Source: an uncultured Eubacteriales bacterium (lineage in GTDB: Bacteria > Bacillota > Clostridia > Oscillospirales > Acutalibacteraceae). From it: a stretch of 64,000 bases of DNA. How positions within the stretch are numbered: position 1 is the stretch's first letter; every line of letters starts with the position of its first letter. Location: NCBI GenBank assembly GCA_948823415.1, contig CAQKRU010000002.1:1-64000 (forward strand), read 5' to 3'. Shown here one piece after another: positions 33,534 to 43,703 of the stretch. The position numbers and the translations under genes were made by a program. The notes under the pieces were generated by a model. It had not been told where the DNA came from. It did no database searches and worked only from the letters and a program-made list of their open reading frames with translations.

Positions 33534-35768
33534 GTGTCTAATTTGTTGATTGTGGAGTCTCCGGCCAAGGCGAAGACTATAAAAAAATATCTTGGCCCCG
33601 GGTACGAGGTCGTGGCGTCTATGGGCCACGTGCGCGACTTGCCGGCCAACAAGCTGAATGTGGACATCCGGCACGATTTTAAGCCAAATTACGAGATCAT
33701 CAAGGGGAAGGAGGACTTGGTCAAGGAGCTCGTGACTCTGGCCAAGAAGAATAAAAAAGTCTTTTTGGCGACTGACCCCGACCGCGAAGGAGAGGCGATC
33801 TCATGGCATTTGGCGTATATTTTGAAATTGAACCCTGGCGAGAAAAACCGCGTTACATTTAACGAGATAACGAAGTCTGGCGTAACGAAGGGGATGGAGG
33901 AGCCGAGGGCTATTGATCTTGACCTTGTGAACGCGCAGCAGGCGAGGCGGGTTTTGGACCGAATTGTGGGCTATAAGTTGAGTCCGTTTTTGTCTGGCAA
34001 GATCAGAAAAGGGCTTTCTGCCGGCAGGGTGCAGAGCGTGGCGTTGCGGATAATTGTTGACCGGGAGAACGAGATTCAGGCTTTTGTGCCTGTGGAATAC
34101 TGGACCATCGATGCAAAATTTGCGGCAAAGGGTGTAAAGAAGACGTTTTTGGCCTCTTTGCACGCAGATAAAAATGGAAAACTCGAGATAAAAAATGAGA
34201 AACAGGCCAAGCAAATTTTAAAAGACCTCGAAAATGCCGTTTATACCGTTGTGAGCACCAAGAAGGGGACGAAAAAGCGCTCGCCGGCGCCACCTTTTAT
34301 TACTTCTACTTTGCAGCAGGACGCCTCGCGAAAACTGGGCTTTCAGGCAAAACGGACGATGAAAGTCGCGCAGGAGCTGTACGAAGGTGTTGAGGTCGAG
34401 GGGCAGGGCGCCGTGGGACTTATCACTTACATGAGGACGGACTCTTTGCGGATTTCTGACGATGCGGCCGATGCGGCGAAGAAGTACATTGAATCGACGT
34501 GGGGCGAGAAATATCTTCCGCCTAAACGGAGAGTCTTTAAGACAAAGGCCAATGCTCAGGACGGGCACGAGGCTATTCGGCCCACTATGCCCGAACTGTC
34601 GCCAGCCAAAGTCAAGAGCTCTTTGAGCACGGATCAGTTTAAGCTTTATAAGCTCATTTGGGAGCGCTTTGTGGCAAGCCAGATGGCTGACTGCTTGATG
34701 AACACTACTCGCGTGGAGATTGAGGCGAACGGGTACATTTTTAAGGCTTCCGGTTTCACCGTGGCTTTTAACGGATTCACCGCGCTTTATCAGGAGAGCA
34801 AGGACGAGGAAGAGGAAAAGGCCAAGGAGCTGCCTGTTTTGGAAAAGGGCACGGTTTTGAACTTGAAGGAATTGCTGGATGCTCAGCATTTTACACAGCC
34901 TCCTGCCCGATATACCGAGGCTTCTTTGATTAAGGCTTTGGAGGAAAACGGAATCGGACGGCCTTCTACTTATGCTGCGACGATATCCACCATAACGGGG
35001 CGAGAGTACGTTAAGCGCGAGAGTAAGGCTTTGATTCCTACTGAGCTCGGTGAAGTTGTGACTAAGCTGATGAAGGAGCGGTTTTCGGACATTGTTGATA
35101 TCAAGTTTACCGCTAAGATGGAGAGCGACCTTGATACTGTTGAGTCTGGCAAAGAGGAATGGACGCAGATTTTATCGGACTTCTACGGCGGTTTTAATGA
35201 GAATCTGAAAAAAGCTAAAGAAGAAATGAAAAACGTGAAGATCCGCTTAAAAGAGGACGAGACGGACCTTGTTTGCGACAAATGCGGCAGAAAAATGGTG
35301 GTTAAGGTGAGCCGCTATGGTAAGTTTATTGCCTGCTCGGGGTACCCGGAGTGCAAGAATATTGTTAGAAATGTCAACAAAGACGGCGAGGTTGAGCCTA
35401 AGGCTGAGCCGGAAGAGTCGGATGTGATTTGCGAAAAGTGCGGTCGCAATATGGTGATTAAGACTGGCAGATACGGCAAATTCTTGGCCTGCCCGGGGTA
35501 TCCGGAGTGCAAGAACATTAAAGGGATAGACGTTACTGTGGGTGTGCCGTGCCCCAAGTGCGGTGGAGATATTGTGGAGCGCAAAACCAAGCGTGGGCGC
35601 ACGTTTTACGGATGCAGCAATTATCCGAAGTGCGATTTTGTCTCGAACGACAGGCCTATGGAAGAGAAATGCCCGAAGTGCGGGAAGAATTTGTTCAAGA
35701 AAAACGGCAAAAAGAAGAAAATTTATTGCATGACGGAAAATTGCGGGTATGAGGAATTAGAAGAATAA
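33534..35768 (+). CDS. topA: DNA topoisomerase I
   Basis: Type IA enzyme that relaxes negative supercoils. The Toprim motif TDPDREGEAISWHL is near 80 and the catalytic Tyr is in LITYMRTDSLRIS near 298. The C terminus carries four cysteine zinc modules from about 580 (CDKCGRKM, CEKCGRNM, CPKCGGDI, CPKCGKN). The GTG at 33534 is preferred: GAGGTGA lies ten bases upstream and homologues begin with LLIVESPAKAKTI. 744 residues. The last base of the stop is the first base of trmFO. Confidence 0.96.
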   Translation: MSNLLIVESPAKAKTIKKYLGPGYEVVASMGHVRDLPANKLNVDIRHDFKPNYEIIKGKEDLVKELVTLAKKNKKVFLATDPDREGEAISWHLAYILKLNPGEKNRVTFNEITKSGVTKGMEEPRAIDLDLVNAQQARRVLDRIVGYKLSPFLSGKIRKGLSAGRVQSVALRIIVDRENEIQAFVPVEYWTIDAKFAAKGVKKTFLASLHADKNGKLEIKNEKQAKQILKDLENAVYTVVSTKKGTKKRSPAPPFITSTLQQDASRKLGFQAKRTMKVAQELYEGVEVEGQGAVGLITYMRTDSLRISDDAADAAKKYIESTWGEKYLPPKRRVFKTKANAQDGHEAIRPTMPELSPAKVKSSLSTDQFKLYKLIWERFVASQMADCLMNTTRVEIEANGYIFKASGFTVAFNGFTALYQESKDEEEEKAKELPVLEKGTVLNLKELLDAQHFTQPPARYTEASLIKALEENGIGRPSTYAATISTITGREYVKRESKALIPTELGEVVTKLMKERFSDIVDIKFTAKMESDLDTVESGKEEWTQILSDFYGGFNENLKKAKEEMKNVKIRLKEDETDLVCDKCGRKMVVKVSRYGKFIACSGYPECKNIVRNVNKDGEVEPKAEPEESDVICEKCGRNMVIKTGRYGKFLACPGYPECKNIKGIDVTVGVPCPKCGGDIVERKTKRGRTFYGCSNYPKCDFVSNDRPMEEKCPKCGKNLFKKNGKKKKIYCMTENCGYEELEE

Positions 35769-37087
35769 TGAGCATAAATGTGATTGGAGCGGGGCTTGCG
35801 GGTTGCGAGGCGGCTTGGCGGATTGCTGAAAGTGGCGTGGGAGTTAATCTTTTTGAGATGAAGCCCTCTAAGTTTACGCCCGCGCACAAGAACGCGAATT
35901 TTGCTGAGCTGGTCTGTTCGAATTCTTTGAAGGCAGAGCGAACTTCTAGCGCGGCCGGGCTTTTAAAGGCGGAGATGAGCATTTTGGGGTCGCTATTATT
36001 GCAGTGCGCTAAGGAGTGCAGGGTGCCGGCGGGCGGAGCTTTGGCGGTGGACAGAGACAAATTTTCTGCCATGGTTACGGCGAAGATTCGGGCCCACCCT
36101 TTGATAAAGGTCGTCGAAAAGGAAGTTACGGCTTTGCCGCAGGATGGGGTCACGATTGTTGCGACGGGACCTTTGACGAGTGAGGGACTGTCGAGAACCA
36201 TTGTTGACATGTGTGGCGGGGCGCTGAGCTTTTTCGACGCTGCTGCGCCGATTATAACCGCCGAGAGCGTTGATATGGGCCACGCGTTTTTGGCTTCTCG
36301 CTATGGCAAGGGAGATGACGCCGCTTATATAAATTGTCCGTTGAACAAAGCCGAATACGAAGCCTTTTATAATGAGTTGATTACGGCGCAAAGAGCTGAA
36401 ATGCACGACGTGGACGTGCAGGACCCGAAGGTTTATGAGGGCTGCATGCCGGTTGAGGTTATGGCGCAGAGGGGCGAAGACACTTTGCGGTTTGGGCCGA
36501 TGAAGCCGGTTGGGTTGCGCGACCCTAAGACGGGGCATAGGCCGTGGGCCGTTTTGCAGCTGCGTATGGAGAACGCTGAAGGCACGCTTTACAACCTGGT
36601 GGGATTCCAGACGAATCTTAAGTTTGGTGAGCAGAAGCGAGTTTTTTCTCTTATTCCGGCGCTCAAAAATGCAGAGTTTATGCGATATGGCGTTATGCAT
36701 CGCAATACTTTTATTGATTCGCCGAGGGTTTTGAGCTCTGATTTTAGCTTGAAGGACAATTCTAACATATTCTTTGCGGGGCAGATTACCGGGGTGGAAG
36801 GCTATATGGAGTCGGCCGCAACTGGCATAATGGCCGGGATTAATGCGGTTAATTGGTTGAAGAACAGGCCCAGCGTGACTTTGCCGTGCGAGACCATGAT
36901 TGGCGCTTTGAGCCGGTATGTGAGCGCTGGTGGGCAGAATGAATTTCAGCCGATGGGTGCAAACTTTGGGATTTTGCCGGCTTTGGAGACTCACATTAAA
37001 GACAAAAAGGCTCGATATGAGGCTTTTGCCAATAGATCTATTAAAATTTTGAGGGAGAGTTGTGGTAGTTATGAAAATAATAGTTGA
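35768..37087 (+). CDS. trmFO: Methylenetetrahydrofolate-tRNA (uracil-5-)-methyltransferase TrmFO
   Basis: FAD- and folate-dependent enzyme that makes m5U54 (ribothymidine) in the tRNA T loop. The FAD motif VIGAGLAGCEAAWRI opens the protein. NFAELVCSNSLKAE, KFGEQKRVFSLIPALKNAEF and FAGQITGVEGYMESAATG are GidA/TrmFO blocks. 439 residues. It overlaps topA by one base and plsX by 17 bases. Confidence 0.96.
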   Translation: MSINVIGAGLAGCEAAWRIAESGVGVNLFEMKPSKFTPAHKNANFAELVCSNSLKAERTSSAAGLLKAEMSILGSLLLQCAKECRVPAGGALAVDRDKFSAMVTAKIRAHPLIKVVEKEVTALPQDGVTIVATGPLTSEGLSRTIVDMCGGALSFFDAAAPIITAESVDMGHAFLASRYGKGDDAAYINCPLNKAEYEAFYNELITAQRAEMHDVDVQDPKVYEGCMPVEVMAQRGEDTLRFGPMKPVGLRDPKTGHRPWAVLQLRMENAEGTLYNLVGFQTNLKFGEQKRVFSLIPALKNAEFMRYGVMHRNTFIDSPRVLSSDFSLKDNSNIFFAGQITGVEGYMESAATGIMAGINAVNWLKNRPSVTLPCETMIGALSRYVSAGGQNEFQPMGANFGILPALETHIKDKKARYEAFANRSIKILRESCGSYENNS

Positions 37088-38099
37088 CGCTTTTGGTGGG
37101 GACAACGCGCCTTTGGAGATCCTCAAGGGCTGCGCGGAGGCCGTGGCTGAGTACGGAGTCAATATTTTGCTGGTTGGCTCTAAATCGAAAATTGAGAAAA
37201 TTGCCAACGAGAATGGTATAATTTTGTACCACATGGAAATTAATGATGTTGAGGATGTTATCACCAACGAGGACGACCCGTCGGAGATTATCAAGTCTAA
37301 GAGCGAGTCTACCATGGCACAGGGGCTGCGACTTTTGGCGCAGGGCGAGGGTGACGCGTTTATATCGGCCGGAAACAGCGGTGCACTCGTTATGGGAGCG
37401 ACTTTTATTGTTAAGCGGATAAAAGGGATCAAGCGATGCGCATTTGCTCCGGTGATTCCTAAAAAAGAAGGCTGCTTTATGCTGATTGACTGCGGAGCCA
37501 ACGTTGAATGTCGGCCAGAGATGTTAAAACAGTTCGGCGTGATGGGGTCTATCTACATGAACAAGGTTATGGGAGTTAAGAACCCGAGGGTTGGCCTTGT
37601 GAATGTGGGGGTTGAGGAGCACAAGGGCGGCGAGTTTCAGCATGAGGCTTACCATAAACTTAGGGAGAGCAATTTGAATTTTGTGGGCAACGTGGAGGCA
37701 AGAGAGGTTCCGATTGACGCTGCGGACGTTGTGGTGACGGACGGTTTTACCGGAAACGTTATGCTAAAGCTTTTTGAAGGCGTGGCGCTGACTTTGATGG
37801 GCAAGATAAAGGAAGTCTTTAACACAAATTTAAAAACAAAAGTTGCTGGAGCTTTGGTGCTGCCAGAGATGAGAGCTTTGAAAAAGCAAATTGACTATAA
37901 CGAATTTGGCGGCGCGCCTATAATGGGGATCTCTAAACCGGTATTTAAGGCGCACGGAAGCTCTAATGCGCGGACGTTTAAGAACGCGATCCGCTTGACT
38001 ATGGAGTATGTTAACGGCGACGTTGTAAATGAAATTAAAAGTGCTATAAACTTTGAGGAGCCGGAGATTGCTGGCGATAATAATTCGGAAGAAAATTGA
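37071..38099 (+). CDS. plsX: Phosphate acyltransferase PlsX
   Basis: Converts acyl-ACP to acyl phosphate for phospholipid synthesis. The start MKIIVDAFGGDNAPLEILKG, SAGNSGALVMGATFIV, DCGANVECRPEML and VVTDGFTGNVMLKLFEG are diagnostic. 342 residues. The ATG at 37071 is chosen over GTG 37062 on homology. In Clostridia acpP normally lies between plsX and rnc; here only 15 bases separate them. Confidence 0.96.
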   Translation: MKIIVDAFGGDNAPLEILKGCAEAVAEYGVNILLVGSKSKIEKIANENGIILYHMEINDVEDVITNEDDPSEIIKSKSESTMAQGLRLLAQGEGDAFISAGNSGALVMGATFIVKRIKGIKRCAFAPVIPKKEGCFMLIDCGANVECRPEMLKQFGVMGSIYMNKVMGVKNPRVGLVNVGVEEHKGGEFQHEAYHKLRESNLNFVGNVEAREVPIDAADVVVTDGFTGNVMLKLFEGVALTLMGKIKEVFNTNLKTKVAGALVLPEMRALKKQIDYNEFGGAPIMGISKPVFKAHGSSNARTFKNAIRLTMEYVNGDVVNEIKSAINFEEPEIAGDNNSEEN

Positions 38100-38114
38100 T
38101 TTGGTGAGGGAAAA

Positions 38115-38810
38115 ATGAAGGGATCGGATACAAACATAAAAGTGCTGGAGAAGAGCCTGGGGTATAAGTTCAAGAATCTTAACTACTTGAGCACCGCTTT
38201 GACGCATTCTTCTTATGCTAATGAGTCCAAGTCGAAGACTAAATGCAACGAACGGCTTGAGTTCTTGGGTGACGCTGTTTTGGGGATTATTGTTTCGGAC
38301 TATATTTTTGCGCACTGCCCGGACTTTCCGGAAGGCGAGTTGACGAAGCTTAGGGCCTCTTTGGTTTGCGAGAAAAGCTTGTGCAAGTTTTCTAAAAGCC
38401 TAAATGTTGGGGATTTTTTAAAACTGAGCCACGGAGAAGCTAATAGTGACGGTGCTAAGCGGCCATCCATTTTGGCAGATGCCTTTGAGGCTATCATTGC
38501 GGCGATTTATCTGGACGGCGGAATTGACTGCGCCCGGGAGTTCATTTTGAGGTTTATAATCCCGGACATAAAAGACCCAAAAGCCAGCATGTTCAAGGAT
38601 TATAAGACTCAGCTGCAGGAGATTGTCCAGCAAAACCGAGAAGAAACGCTAGAGTATGCGTTGGTAGATCAGACCGGGCCCGACCACGACAAGAGATTTT
38701 GGGTGCAGGTGTGTTTAAATAATAACGTTATTGGCAAGGGCAAGGGCAAAAGCAAGAAAGAAGCTGAGCAGCAGGCCGCAAAAGAGGCGCTAAAACTGAT
38801 GGGTTACTGA
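38115..38810 (+). CDS. rnc: Ribonuclease III
   Basis: Cleaves double-stranded RNA in rRNA and mRNA maturation. The signature ERLEFLGDAVLGIIVSDYIF (about 43-62) carries the metal-binding acidic residues, and a second acidic site is in ILADAFEAIIAAIYLDGG. A double-stranded RNA-binding domain follows (about 155-231, KDYKTQLQEIVQ, ending GKSKKEAEQQAAKEAL). 231 residues, typical. GGTGAGGG precedes the ATG. Confidence 0.97.
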   Translation: MKGSDTNIKVLEKSLGYKFKNLNYLSTALTHSSYANESKSKTKCNERLEFLGDAVLGIIVSDYIFAHCPDFPEGELTKLRASLVCEKSLCKFSKSLNVGDFLKLSHGEANSDGAKRPSILADAFEAIIAAIYLDGGIDCAREFILRFIIPDIKDPKASMFKDYKTQLQEIVQQNREETLEYALVDQTGPDHDKRFWVQVCLNNNVIGKGKGKSKKEAEQQAAKEALKLMGY

Positions 38811-38866
38811 TTGCGCTTTGAAACTTTTGAGGTTTAATCGAATTAATCTAAGATGCAGGTGAGGTT

Positions 38867-41800
38867 GTGTTATTAAAGTCTTTAGAATTGCAGGGGTTTA
38901 AGACCTTTCCGGAAAAAACGGTGCTAAACTTTGACGCGGGAATAACCACCGTGGTGGGGCCAAACGGCAGCGGAAAAAGCAATATCAGCGACGCAATCCG
39001 TTGGGTGCTAGGGGAGCAGTCTGCAAAGACGATACGGTGCTCCAAAATGGAAGACGTCATATTTAATGGGACAACCGAGCGCAAGGCAAAGGGGTTTGCG
39101 AGCGTTACGCTTATTATCGAAAATGCCGATAGGAGGCTGCCTGTTGCGGCGGACGAAGTTGCCATCACGCGCAGGCTCTATCGTTCGGGCGAGAGCGAAT
39201 ATTTGATAAACAAGAAAGAGGTCCGACTTAAGGACGTCAACGAGCTTTTTATGGATACCGGGCTTGGCAAGGACGGATATTCGATGATAAGCCAGGGGAA
39301 GATTGATAGCATTGTTGCGGCCAGGAGTGAGGACCGGCGCGAGATTTTTGAGGAAGCTGCGGGGATCTCGAAGTATAGGTATAGAAAAGAGCAGGCGCAG
39401 CGGAAGCTCGAGCAGACAGAGGAGAACTTGCTGCGCTTGAATGACATTTTTAAGGAGCTAAAAGAGCGCTTGGGCCCGCTGCAGGAGCAGGCTGAGAAGG
39501 CCAAGGCGTACCTTGAGTTAGCCAGCAGAAAAAAGCAGATTGAGATCGGTTTGTGGCTGTTTACCTTGAGCAGATCTGGGGACATTTTGAAGGATTACGA
39601 CGACAAAATCGGCATTGCTAGGCATCAATATGACGAAATAGAAAAAAATCTGGAGGCATTTAACCTTCAGATTGAGGCGCTTTCTAAGGAGATTTTGAGC
39701 CGGACGATTAAAGTTGACGAAACTAACCGCAAAATTTCGGATTGCGAGGAAAATGCGATCAAAAAGAGCGGGCAAATTTCTGTTTTGGAAAATGATATTT
39801 TACATAACAACGAGAATATTCAGCGAATATTGAAGGAAGTTTCGGGCTTGGAGCAGAATTTGCCGGGATTTGAAATTTCGATAAAAGAAAAAAACGAAAA
39901 AATAGAAGCATTAAAAAAAGAATTAGCAGAAAAAAATTTGGAACTAAAAAGAAATGAGGAGGTTTTGAGGGAGCTAACGGAGGAGATAGAGGCGTCGGAG
40001 GGCAAGAGCAAGGGGGTCGCCGAAGAGCTAGCGGAGCTTAACAAAATGCTGACGAGGACCCAAGTCGAGATGATGACGGCAAAGTCCGGCATAGGCGACT
40101 TGACGCAAAAAAAGGCTGAAGTTGAGCAGAATTTAAATTTGCATGAGGGAAAAATCCGTGAATTAAATGAGGATTTGCGAATAAAAGGAGAAACCTTAGC
40201 TGAGTCTAAACTTAAGTTGGACGAGGTTTATTCGAAGTTCAAAAAATCCGAAAGGAATATAAGGGTTACGTCGGGTGAATGCGAAAAGTTAAAGCAAAGC
40301 GCAGACAAGTTGACCTTAGATGCGGAGGCGCAGCTGCGAAAGATCCACTTTTTGGAGGAACTCGAACGAAACCTTGATGGGTTCTCTCACAGCGTAAAAT
40401 TTTTAACGCAGGAAGCGAAAAAAAGCACGGTGAGTGGGATTCATGGGCCAGTTTCTAGGCTTATCAAGGTGCCGAGCGAATTTTCGGTTGCTATAGAGAC
40501 GGCGCTGGGCGCGGCGATGCAGAGCATTATTGTTGACACCGAGGATTCTGCAAAAAAGGCGATACAATTATTGAAGAGCAAGAAGGTTGGCCGGGCGACG
40601 TTTTTGCCGATATCAAGCATAGACGGGGCGGAGATGCCGGAAAAAGATCTTCCTAAATGCGTGGGGTATGTAGGACTTGCTAGCAGGTTATGCGATTGTG
40701 ACAACGTTTATAAGAGTATACTCAAGTTTTTGCTGGGAAGAATCGCTGTTGCAGATACGCTTGACAACGCGACGATAATCGCGAAAAAGTTTGGTTATAA
40801 ATTTAAAGTGGTCACGCTGGACGGACAAGTCATAAATGCGGGAGGGGCCTTGACGGGCGGGGCTTTGGCCAAAAATGTGGGCCTTTTAAACCGCAAAGAG
40901 CAGATAAAAACGCTGCAAAAAGAGCACGATGAAATGAGCGCGATGGCGAAAAATGCGAAAGACGACTTCTTTAACGCGCAAAAAAAGTTAGCTGAGCTTA
41001 ATAAAGACCTTGAGATTTTGAAGTTGACTGAGGCAGAGGCTAAGCAGAAAGTGGATTCTAGAGAGCGAGAGTATCAGCAAAGGTTGTTAGAATTGCGCTC
41101 CGCTGAGGGGATGCATAAAAATTTATCTAAGGAAATATTAGAGGTTAGCCGGAGGATTGACGCTTTGGCGCAGGCTGCCCAAAACGCTGAGGAGGAAGTA
41201 GAAAAGCTCGATGCCCAAATTAGCGCGGCGGAAGGGGATTTGCAGAGCGCGGGAGAAAATAAGGCTGAAATAGTTAAACGACGCGATGCGGTGAACTCAA
41301 AATTTAGCGATTTGCGGCTAGAGGCGATGTCATTAGAGAAGGATATAGAAACGATGAGCGCGGAAGTGGATTCTGCTTTGAAAAATTGCAAGTTAGCCGA
41401 GGGCCAACGCGAGAAATTATTGGCGGAAATTGATGCTTTAAATTCTAGAAACGCCGCGACTGAGGCGAAAATTAGCAATACGAAAGCTGAAATTGAAAAT
41501 TTAAAAGTGCTATCAACCCAGCTAAGCTGCGATATTTCGGGATTTAATGCAGAGAAAATTGAATTCGAAAAGAATATAACGGAGCTCAGAAATTCGGAGC
41601 GGTCCACTTTGAACGAAAAAGAAGCGATCGCGCTCGAAGTTGCGAGGTTAGAGGATAAAAAAATCGCGGCGCAAAAGGAATACGACGCGATTATTGCAAA
41701 ACTTTGGGACGAATACGAGCTAACAAGGCGTGAGGCGGCTGTAGAGTTCGAAATGCTTGAAGACACGCCAAAAGTTGCGAAGGAGCTTAATGAGTTGAGG

Positions 41801-42433
41801 CTTAAAATAAAGACTTTGGGGATGGTAAACGTTGCTGCGATCGATGAATACAAGGAAGTGGCGGAGCGATATGAATTCATGGGTGGTCAAATAGACGACG
41901 TAGAGCGATCAAAGAAGCAGTTGTATCGGTTAATCTCCGACCTAACGGGACAGATGCGGGCGTTGTTTGCTGAAAAATTTGCCCAGATAAACAAAAATTT
42001 TGACTCGGTTTTTAAGGATTTGTTTGGTGGCGGAAAGGCAACGCTTGAATTGGTTGACAGTGCGGACGTTTTGAGCTCGGGGATAGAGATCTTTGTACAG
42101 CCACCGGGAAAGATCGTTACACATCTAGAGGCTTTGTCCGGCGGAGAGCGGGCGCTGGTGGCTATTACGCTTTACTTTGCCATTATGAAGGTCAGCCCGG
42201 CGCCATTTTGCGTGCTGGATGAGATCGAGGCGGCCTTGGATGACGTGAATGTGGAGCGCTTTGTGGCATACTTGAGAAAGATGAACGCGAACACACAATT
42301 CATTGTGATCAGCCACCGACGCGGGACCATGGAGGAGGCAGACGCTCTTTATGGCGTCACAATGCAGAATGAGGGAGTTTCTAAGTTGCTGAAGCTTAGA
42401 TCCTTCGAGGTAGAGAAGACTTTTGTGAGTTAG
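38867..42433 (+). CDS. smc: Chromosome segregation protein SMC
   Basis: Condensin ATPase that organises and segregates the chromosome. 1188 residues: N-terminal ATPase half with Walker A GPNGSGKSNISDAIRWVLGE (about 32-51), coiled coil to about 515, hinge (about 520-665, with GGALTGG), returning coiled coil, and C-terminal ATPase half with signature LSGGERALVAI and Walker B FCVLDEIEAALDD. The GTG start follows GGTGAGG. rnc-smc-ftsY order is conserved in Firmicutes. The coiled coil carries long lysine/glutamate runs, as expected. Confidence 0.98.
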   Translation: MLLKSLELQGFKTFPEKTVLNFDAGITTVVGPNGSGKSNISDAIRWVLGEQSAKTIRCSKMEDVIFNGTTERKAKGFASVTLIIENADRRLPVAADEVAITRRLYRSGESEYLINKKEVRLKDVNELFMDTGLGKDGYSMISQGKIDSIVAARSEDRREIFEEAAGISKYRYRKEQAQRKLEQTEENLLRLNDIFKELKERLGPLQEQAEKAKAYLELASRKKQIEIGLWLFTLSRSGDILKDYDDKIGIARHQYDEIEKNLEAFNLQIEALSKEILSRTIKVDETNRKISDCEENAIKKSGQISVLENDILHNNENIQRILKEVSGLEQNLPGFEISIKEKNEKIEALKKELAEKNLELKRNEEVLRELTEEIEASEGKSKGVAEELAELNKMLTRTQVEMMTAKSGIGDLTQKKAEVEQNLNLHEGKIRELNEDLRIKGETLAESKLKLDEVYSKFKKSERNIRVTSGECEKLKQSADKLTLDAEAQLRKIHFLEELERNLDGFSHSVKFLTQEAKKSTVSGIHGPVSRLIKVPSEFSVAIETALGAAMQSIIVDTEDSAKKAIQLLKSKKVGRATFLPISSIDGAEMPEKDLPKCVGYVGLASRLCDCDNVYKSILKFLLGRIAVADTLDNATIIAKKFGYKFKVVTLDGQVINAGGALTGGALAKNVGLLNRKEQIKTLQKEHDEMSAMAKNAKDDFFNAQKKLAELNKDLEILKLTEAEAKQKVDSREREYQQRLLELRSAEGMHKNLSKEILEVSRRIDALAQAAQNAEEEVEKLDAQISAAEGDLQSAGENKAEIVKRRDAVNSKFSDLRLEAMSLEKDIETMSAEVDSALKNCKLAEGQREKLLAEIDALNSRNAATEAKISNTKAEIENLKVLSTQLSCDISGFNAEKIEFEKNITELRNSERSTLNEKEAIALEVARLEDKKIAAQKEYDAIIAKLWDEYELTRREAAVEFEMLEDTPKVAKELNELRLKIKTLGMVNVAAIDEYKEVAERYEFMGGQIDDVERSKKQLYRLISDLTGQMRALFAEKFAQINKNFDSVFKDLFGGGKATLELVDSADVLSSGIEIFVQPPGKIVTHLEALSGGERALVAITLYFAIMKVSPAPFCVLDEIEAALDDVNVERFVAYLRKMNANTQFIVISHRRGTMEEADALYGVTMQNEGVSKLLKLRSFEVEKTFVS

Positions 42434-42446
42434 GGAGATGATTTGA

Positions 42447-43367
42447 TTGGGTATTTTTAACAAATTTAAGCAGGGCCTAAAAAAGACGAAGGACAGCATC
42501 GTGGGGCAGATAGACTCGATGCTGAAGTCGTTTACAAAGATTGATGAGGAGCTCTTTGAGGAGCTCGAGGAGCTGCTGATTATGAGTGACGCTGGGGTGG
42601 CAACGGCTCAGAAAATTTGCTCTGAACTTCGAGAAAGAGTAAAAAAACAAGGAGTGAGCGACCCGGCCTTGGTTTATGAGATTTTGGAGAAGATTGTTGC
42701 AGACATTTTGTCGTGCGAAGATGTGGAGCTTGATTTATCCACGAAGCCGTCGATTATACTGGTCATCGGCGTGAACGGCGTGGGCAAGACCACCACGATC
42801 GGCAAGTTGGCGGCTCAGCTGAAAAAGGCCGGCAAAAAGGTCATTTTGGGCGCGGCGGACACTTTTAGAGCAGCGGCGATCGATCAGTTAGAAATTTGGG
42901 CAAAGCGAGCTGAAGTGGATATCGTCAAGCAGAATGAAGGGTCTGATCCGGCTGCGGTCGTTTTTGACACGATATCCGCAGCAAAGGCGAGGGGCTGTGA
43001 TGTGATAATCTGTGACACGGCTGGAAGATTGCACAACAAGAAACACCTTATGGACGAGCTTTCAAAAATAAGCAAGGTGATAGCCCGCGAATTGCCGGGC
43101 GCTGCGACAGAAACTTTGCTGGTTTTGGACGCTGCTACCGGACAAAACGCGATTAATCAGGCGAGAGAGTTCAAAAATGCGGCAAATATCACAGGCTTAG
43201 TTTTGACAAAGCTAGACGGGACGGCCAGGGGCGGGGTTGTTTTGGCAGTGAAGGAAGAGCTTGGCATTCCGGTGAAGTTTGTGGGCGTAGGGGAGCAAAT
43301 AGACGACCTGCAGCCGTTTGATGCCGCAAATTTTGCCAAAGCGCTGTTCGAACGGGAAAACGCATAG
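42447..43367 (+). CDS. ftsY: Signal recognition particle receptor FtsY
   Basis: GTPase that docks SRP-ribosome complexes at the membrane. The NG domain is complete: G1 GVNGVGKTTTIGKLA near 108, DTFRAAAIDQLEIW, G3 DTAGRLHNKK, and TKLDGTARGG. At 306 residues it has almost no acidic A domain, typical of Gram-positives. Starts at TTG 42447 after GGGAGATG. It works with the SRP RNA encoded at 54288. Confidence 0.97.
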   Translation: MGIFNKFKQGLKKTKDSIVGQIDSMLKSFTKIDEELFEELEELLIMSDAGVATAQKICSELRERVKKQGVSDPALVYEILEKIVADILSCEDVELDLSTKPSIILVIGVNGVGKTTTIGKLAAQLKKAGKKVILGAADTFRAAAIDQLEIWAKRAEVDIVKQNEGSDPAAVVFDTISAAKARGCDVIICDTAGRLHNKKHLMDELSKISKVIARELPGAATETLLVLDAATGQNAINQAREFKNAANITGLVLTKLDGTARGGVVLAVKEELGIPVKFVGVGEQIDDLQPFDAANFAKALFERENA

Positions 43368-43406
43368 AAAAACAACTTGAAAATAGCATGAAAAGGAGAA
43401 ATTTTT

Positions 43407-43703
43407 ATGATTACAAGCAAACAAAGGGCGTATTTACGGGCGCTTGCCAACGGGTTGGAGACCATCTTGATAGTGGGCAAGGGCGGCGTCAGCGCAGACG
43501 TCATAAAACAGGCGGACGAAGCCTTGACTGCGCGCGAAATTTTTAAGGGTAAGGTTTTGGAATCCGCTAAAGAAAGGGCACGAGAGGTTGCGACGATTTT
43601 GGCGGAGGCTACGACGTCAGAAATAGTGCAGGTTATCGGCACGAAATTCGTTTTGTACAGAAAAAATGAAAAAAAGCCGAAAATAAATTTGCCAAACGGC
43701 TGA
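43407..43703 (+). CDS. yhbY: YhbY/YqeI-type CRM-domain RNA-binding protein
   Basis: 98-residue CRM-domain protein linked to large-subunit assembly. Starts ITSKQRAYLRALANGL, with the GKGGVSADVIKQADEAL loop and IVQVIGTKFVLYRKN, all typical. AAAGGAG precedes the ATG. In relatives nadD comes next; here the following 113 bases hold no gene and yqeK follows directly. Confidence 0.93.
   Translation: MITSKQRAYLRALANGLETILIVGKGGVSADVIKQADEALTAREIFKGKVLESAKERAREVATILAEATTSEIVQVIGTKFVLYRKNEKKPKINLPNG

Noticed and set aside
35996..37501. 501-residue open frame on the minus strand
   Set aside because: It lies antisense to trmFO and plsX, which are fully supported by homology; composition and lack of a ribosome site mark it as a shadow.
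41074..41880. Long serine-rich minus-strand frame
   Set aside because: Shadow of the smc coiled coil; the serine/phenylalanine bias comes from antisense glutamate/lysine codons.
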